Virus record (IMG/VR): IMGVR_UViG_3300025168_000432 | Location: 1 to 29,515 of that record | Direction: 5' to 3' (one strand) | Source: a virus | DNA length: 29,515 nt | Shown: positions 27,824 through 29,515 of the stretch, one piece after another | Position numbering within the stretch: position 1 is the first letter of the stretch | How the letters are laid out: every line of letters starts with the position of its first letter | Position numbers and translations under genes: made by a program | The notes under the pieces: generated by a model | Told to the model about the DNA's origin: nothing | Databases searched by the model: none | Seen by the model: the letters and a program-made list of their open reading frames with translations, nothing else

Positions 27824-28142
27824 AAAACCTCTTGAGCGTGTATCTCAGATATATACGGATTGGATAGATGAACCAGATGGAACGGTCACTATCGAAACGT
27901 ACCAAGATGCTGGACCGATAATCGAGGCAAACAAACGCCGGTACAACGATCACGGCGATCTACGAACCCCCGGAAAACTCAACTATGACGGATTCGGTCA
28001 CAAAGCGGCTTCCATTCCGATGACTGTATGGCAGCAATGGGTAAAAGAAGATCCGGAAATTGTCGATAACCCGAAATTGGTTCTCAGGAAACTCAACGAT
28101 CCTGAGTTTCGTTACTTTAAAACCACCCCTTTAAGGCTTTAA
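27816..28142 (+). CDS. Hypothetical head-region protein
   Basis: A 108-residue protein. N-terminal LERVSQIYTDWIDEPDGTVT (β-hairpin like), then YQDAGPIIEANKRRYNDHGD, and a conserved-looking WQQWVKEDPEIVDNPKLVLR before the end. The pattern (GP-IE-NKR--NDH) occurs in short proteins next to capsid genes of podoviruses, as far as I recall. No clear ribosome-binding site, so translation is probably coupled to the 49-aa gene. Confidence 0.6.
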   Translation: MDRKPLERVSQIYTDWIDEPDGTVTIETYQDAGPIIEANKRRYNDHGDLRTPGKLNYDGFGHKAASIPMTVWQQWVKEDPEIVDNPKLVLRKLNDPEFRYFKTTPLRL

Positions 28143-28144
28143 CT

Positions 28145-28456
28145 ATGTATAGACGCGATGATTCTGGTGCATACAACAAATGGGATGTGCAAAGCGCAGT
28201 AACAGTAGGTGCTGCTGCCTCTGCGACAGACGTATCGGGAGCCAAGTTACTTGGCATCCATACGGACGGAGAAATCTACTTTAACTTCTCCACCGCATCC
28301 GTAGCTGCTGTAAGCACCGCAAATGACCTCAAGCTCGGCTCTGGACTTACGTTTATCAACGTACCCCGGAATATGTCAGTCACTAACCCTGCTGCGTACA
28401 TTCATGCACAGAGAGTAGGTTCTTCTGATGTAACCATGAGACTTGTCGTTCTCTAA
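28145..28456 (+). CDS. β-rich virion protein, possible head decoration protein
   Basis: A 103-residue protein, almost entirely β-strand with Ser, Thr, Ala and Val (GEIYFNFSTASVAAVSTAND, then LTFINVPRNMSVTNPAAYIH and VTMRLVVL). The small β-sandwich look and the place between capsid and adaptor genes fit a head decoration or head-fibre protein. Its stop overlaps the next start (TAATG). The role is inferred from composition and place. Confidence 0.55.
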   Translation: MYRRDDSGAYNKWDVQSAVTVGAAASATDVSGAKLLGIHTDGEIYFNFSTASVAAVSTANDLKLGSGLTFINVPRNMSVTNPAAYIHAQRVGSSDVTMRLVVL

Positions 28457-29082
28457 TGGCAATAAATTCCTACGCCAACCTCAAGACGGCTCTTGCCAAC
28501 TGGTTAGACAGATCTGATCTGACTTCTCGGGTGGATGAGTTTATAGAACTGGCAGAGGCACGATTTGCAGATGAAATTCGTATCCGCGCTATGGAAACCG
28601 CTGCGACCCAGGTTTTAACTCCCGGAACTCGCAGCTACGCACTTCCCACAGGTTACTTACAGGGAAGAAACTTTCAGATAACCACAGATCCTATTACGGC
28701 GTTGGAATACATCACGCCAGAGATTATGGATCGTATCTGGGCGGGGAGTGCAACGGGAAGGCCGAGAACTTACACCATTATTGGTGACAACTACCATCTT
28801 GGCCCTTCGCCAGATAATGCAGATACCGTGAAGATTACCTACTACAAGGAATTTACTCCCTTATCTGGGAGTGCGACAACTAACTGGGTCATCCTCAACA
28901 GGCCAAACCTTTATCTGTACGCCTGTCTTTTGGAGGCTGCACCTTTTCTTGGAAACCCGGAAGAAGCTTCAGTCTGGGCAAGGTATTACTCGGAAGCCCT
29001 TGAAAGACTCCATGAGGCAGACGCAAGAGATCGTTTCTCCGGATCTGCCCTGACTATTAGAACAACGGCGGGGAACCCGTAA
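28456..29082 (+). CDS. Head-tail adaptor protein (SU10-like)
   Basis: A 208-residue protein. INSYANLKTALANWLDRSDL, VDEFIELAEARFADEIRIR and VLTPGTRSYALPTGYL, then GRPRTYTIIGDNYHLGPSPD, NADTVKITYYKEF and NLYLYACLLEAAPFL form the signature of the adaptor family in phages with SU10-type capsids. It binds below the portal as the first tail ring. ATG 28456 overlaps the previous stop and its stop overlaps the next ATG (TAATG). Confidence 0.88.
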   Translation: MAINSYANLKTALANWLDRSDLTSRVDEFIELAEARFADEIRIRAMETAATQVLTPGTRSYALPTGYLQGRNFQITTDPITALEYITPEIMDRIWAGSATGRPRTYTIIGDNYHLGPSPDNADTVKITYYKEFTPLSGSATTNWVILNRPNLYLYACLLEAAPFLGNPEEASVWARYYSEALERLHEADARDRFSGSALTIRTTAGNP

Positions 29083-29515
29083 TGTTAAGCAATTTTTTAA
29101 TTTCGCAAAGTGGTGGTGTTGCAGACGATTCTGTAACAAGTGACAAAATTCTCGACGGAGAAATCGTTAATGCAGACGTAAATGCAAGCGCGGCGATTGT
29201 AACTTCCAAATTGGCTGACAACGCTAACTTTGGACTTAAAAACGCTGTTGGAACTTGGACTGCAGGACAGCGTGGCGAGATTACAGCGTTAACTTCAGCA
29301 ACAACTATTACCATTGATATGGCTAATAGTAATAACTTTAGTGTAACACTTGCTCATAATGCGGCATTTGCAAATCCATCAAATGACACAGCAGGACAGA
29401 GCGGCAGCATCTTTATCACTCAGGATGGCACTGGGTCGAGGACGGCTTCGTGGGGAACTGACTGGGACTTTGCAGGAGGTACTGCACCAACTCTAACAAC
29501 CACAGCCGCCGCTGT
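29082..29515 (+). CDS. Tail-fibre-like structural protein, partial
   Basis: ATG 29082 opens a frame that runs off the end of the window after about 144 residues. VADDSVTSDKILDGEIVNAD (fibre-type repeat start, D-V-s-aKi-dg-i), then GQRGEITALTSATTITIDMA, SGSIFITQDGTGSRTASWG, and WDFAGGTAPTLTTTA match the β-rich fibre/receptor-binding proteins of many phages. The host-binding end is not in the window. Confidence 0.75.
   Translation, partial: MLSNFLISQSGGVADDSVTSDKILDGEIVNADVNASAAIVTSKLADNANFGLKNAVGTWTAGQRGEITALTSATTITIDMANSNNFSVTLAHNAAFANPSNDTAGQSGSIFITQDGTGSRTASWGTDWDFAGGTAPTLTTTAAA

Overview
The window is most of the genome of a temperate tailed phage or prophage with a short-tailed (podovirus) type head. 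It carries a terminase, a P22-type portal, an acidic scaffold, an SU10-type capsid and an adaptor, alongside a tyrosine integrase, an AlpA-like excisionase, a repressor and an attP site made from the 3' end of a serine tRNA gene. The λ-Q-like antiterminator, the lipobox protein and the serine-tRNA attachment site point to a Gram-negative host, probably a proteobacterium. Several small proteins resemble families I associate with marine podoviruses, but the host cannot be fixed from this sequence. Tail genes seem to lie outside the window, between its right end (cut inside a fibre-like gene) and its left end (which opens with a late ejection-type gene). That fits a circularly permuted map.

Layout. 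(1) 1-6970, plus strand: a 916-aa ejection-type protein, then a tightly overlapping cassette of small exported or membrane proteins. This includes a lipoprotein with a C-terminal membrane anchor (candidate unimolecular spanin) and a secreted TIM-barrel-like protein, followed by a metallophosphoesterase. (2) 6960-8700: attP flanked by paired GGGGACA motifs, then the integrase, with the excisionase gene convergent to it. (3) 8684-11516, minus strand: an operon of small genes, a RecB/Cas4-like nuclease and a DUF1364-like protein. (4) 11584-12575: immunity region with a PAS-domain gene convergent to a peptidase-less HTH repressor, and divergent promoters with operator-like sites. (5) 12576-16116, plus strand: early/replication operon from a promoter that should give a leaderless mRNA. 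It encodes a winged-helix-like protein, a DnaB-type ATPase, a mini C5-methyltransferase-like protein, an endonuclease-like protein and a Q-like antiterminator. A short leader and terminator follow, as at λ pR'-tR'. (6) 16405-19623, minus strand: an accessory operon of small genes with near-identical ribosome-binding sites, including a β-clamp-like protein. (7) 19624-20111: a gene-free stretch rich in TGTCC motifs and G8 tracts, a candidate packaging/late-control region. (8) 20112-29515, plus strand: packaging and head genes.

The most unusual recurrent feature is a set of intrinsic terminators whose U-tract runs straight into a start codon, at 2805, 9281, 10597, 16202, 25644 and 27674. In several, the 3' arm of the hairpin supplies the only G-rich ribosome-binding sequence and the U-tract is the spacer. 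This suggests termination, antitermination and translation initiation are coupled at chosen gene junctions.
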